Source: Aeromicrobium phoceense
GTDB lineage: Bacteria > Actinomycetota > Actinomycetes > Propionibacteriales > Nocardioidaceae
NCBI RefSeq assembly: GCF_013868155.1
Contig: NZ_JACEOG010000001.1
Location: forward strand, 558,001 to 622,000
Direction of reading: 5' to 3'
Length of the DNA: 64,000 nucleotides
The notes below the pieces were generated by a model. The model did not search any database. It was not told the DNA's origin and saw only the letters and a list, made by a program, of their open reading frames with translations. A program made the translations under genes and the position numbers. Below, piece after piece: positions 63,577 to 64,000 of this stretch. The stretch's first letter is position 1; each line of letters starts with the position of its first letter.

Positions 63577-64000
63577 GACCGTTCCTCCACGAAGTAGACA
63601 GCGGACAGGGGCGGCAGCGTCAGCATCGCCGACTGTGCCTCGTTCTGGGCGGGGACGGGCTCGGTCTCGATGGCGCCGCCGTTGCCACGGTCGGCGCCTC
63701 CGTAGAAGCGCGAGTCGGTGTTGAGCGCCTCGGTCCAGCGACCCGCGACGGGGAACCCGATGCGGAAGCCGGTGCGCTCGACGGGGGTCAGGTTGAGCAC
63801 GACGACCACGTGCTGGTCGCCCTCGTCGCCGCGGCGCAGCCAGGCGAAGACCTGCTCGTCGACCGCGTCGACGAGCAGCCACTGGAACCCGCGGCCGTGG
63901 GTGTCGTGCCGGTGCAGCGCGGGCAGCTCGCGGTACAGCCGGTTCAGGTCGCGGACGAGGCTCTGGACCCCGGTGTGGCCCGGGTCGTGCAGCACGCCCC
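63573..64000 (-). CDS. glgB: 1,4-alpha-glucan branching enzyme GlgB, C-terminal part (5' end outside window)
   Basis: About 142 C-terminal codons are present; the frame is open to the window edge. [41 protein letters not shown] and [20 protein letters not shown] belong to the end of the GH13 barrel and the C-terminal beta domain of branching enzymes. [11 protein letters not shown] and LPPLSAVYF match the family's final segment. First visible gene of the glg run, overlapping glgC by 4 nt. Confidence 0.93.
   Translation of the reverse strand, partial: GVLHDPGHTGVQSLVRDLNRLYRELPALHRHDTHGRGFQWLLVDAVDEQVFAWLRRGDEGDQHVVVVLNLTPVERTGFRIGFPVAGRWTEALNTDSRFYGGADRGNGGAIETEPVPAQNEAQSAMLTLPPLSAVYFVEERS

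Overview
The window is chromosomal DNA of a high-GC Gram-positive bacterium (Actinomycetota). Two WhiB-like regulators, a MarP-type membrane protease, a GlxR/Crp-type regulator and many leaderless -10/start arrangements support this. Gene content and style suggest the Nocardioidaceae or a near relative (Aeromicrobium/Nocardioides-like); that placement is inference. I see no insertion sequence, prophage or CRISPR array, and no gene-free gap above 300 bases.

Layout. 1-3.8 kb: end of a PabA/TrpG amidotransferase gene, a guanidine-III riboswitch driving a Gdx/SugE exporter, recR, and the lysC-asd operon. 4-9.3 kb: two acetoacetyl-CoA synthetase paralogues flanking an MDR oxidoreductase. 9.4-14.5 kb: tRNA-Pro, a phosphoesterase, a DesK-type two-component system divergent from an ABC-2 transporter, and a YqeY-like protein. 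14.5-28.3 kb: ponA2, whiB4, two ArsA-type ATPases, DUF4177, RidA, NUDIX, MBL hydrolase, crp, nth, CoA-pyrophosphatase, marP, two membrane proteins and acs. As I recall it, this is the mirror image of the M. tuberculosis Rv3682-Rv3667 block. 28.4-36.9 kb: HAD phosphatase, serS, a PAP2-diacylglycerol kinase fusion, a GH65 phosphorylase with beta-phosphoglucomutase and two tiny coupled ORFs between them, DUF5926 and an RsbW-like ATPase. 37-44.3 kb: rhodanese, a TetR-MMPL pair, CPBP protease, HU, aat, a phosphotransferase and an EcsC protein. 44.3-53.8 kb: a leucine-degradation operon (HMG-CoA lyase and methylcrotonyl-CoA carboxylase) under a divergent TetR, EamA, NUDIX, a lipoprotein, and a frameshifted MFS pump with its TetR. 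53.9-64 kb: secreted endonuclease/phosphatase, YigZ, methyltransferase, crotonase, a B12-binding MerR regulator divergent from a WhiB3-like gene, DUF4235, and glgX-glgA-glgC-glgB.

How the genes fit together. HMG-CoA lyase makes acetyl-CoA and acetoacetate; the acetoacetyl-CoA synthetases and Acs can return these to CoA thioesters. GH65 plus beta-phosphoglucomutase and the glg genes form disaccharide and glycogen metabolism. Crp probably acts at a symmetric TGTGC-N6-GCACA site in front of acs.

Most notable structure. (i) Three copies of a palindromic intergenic element (TCTCGATACGC...CTACTCGA) lie only between convergent genes; copies supply the stop codons of neighbouring genes and one copy carries a 21-bp tandem repeat. 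(ii) Two tandem, similar mini-ORFs of 20 and 27 codons are chained by 4-nt overlaps between the mutase and GH65 genes. (iii) At least 27 genes carry a -10 hexamer 7-8 nt before the start codon, implying leaderless mRNAs. (iv) Strong dyads lie in front of the TetR, MerR-B12 and WhiB genes.
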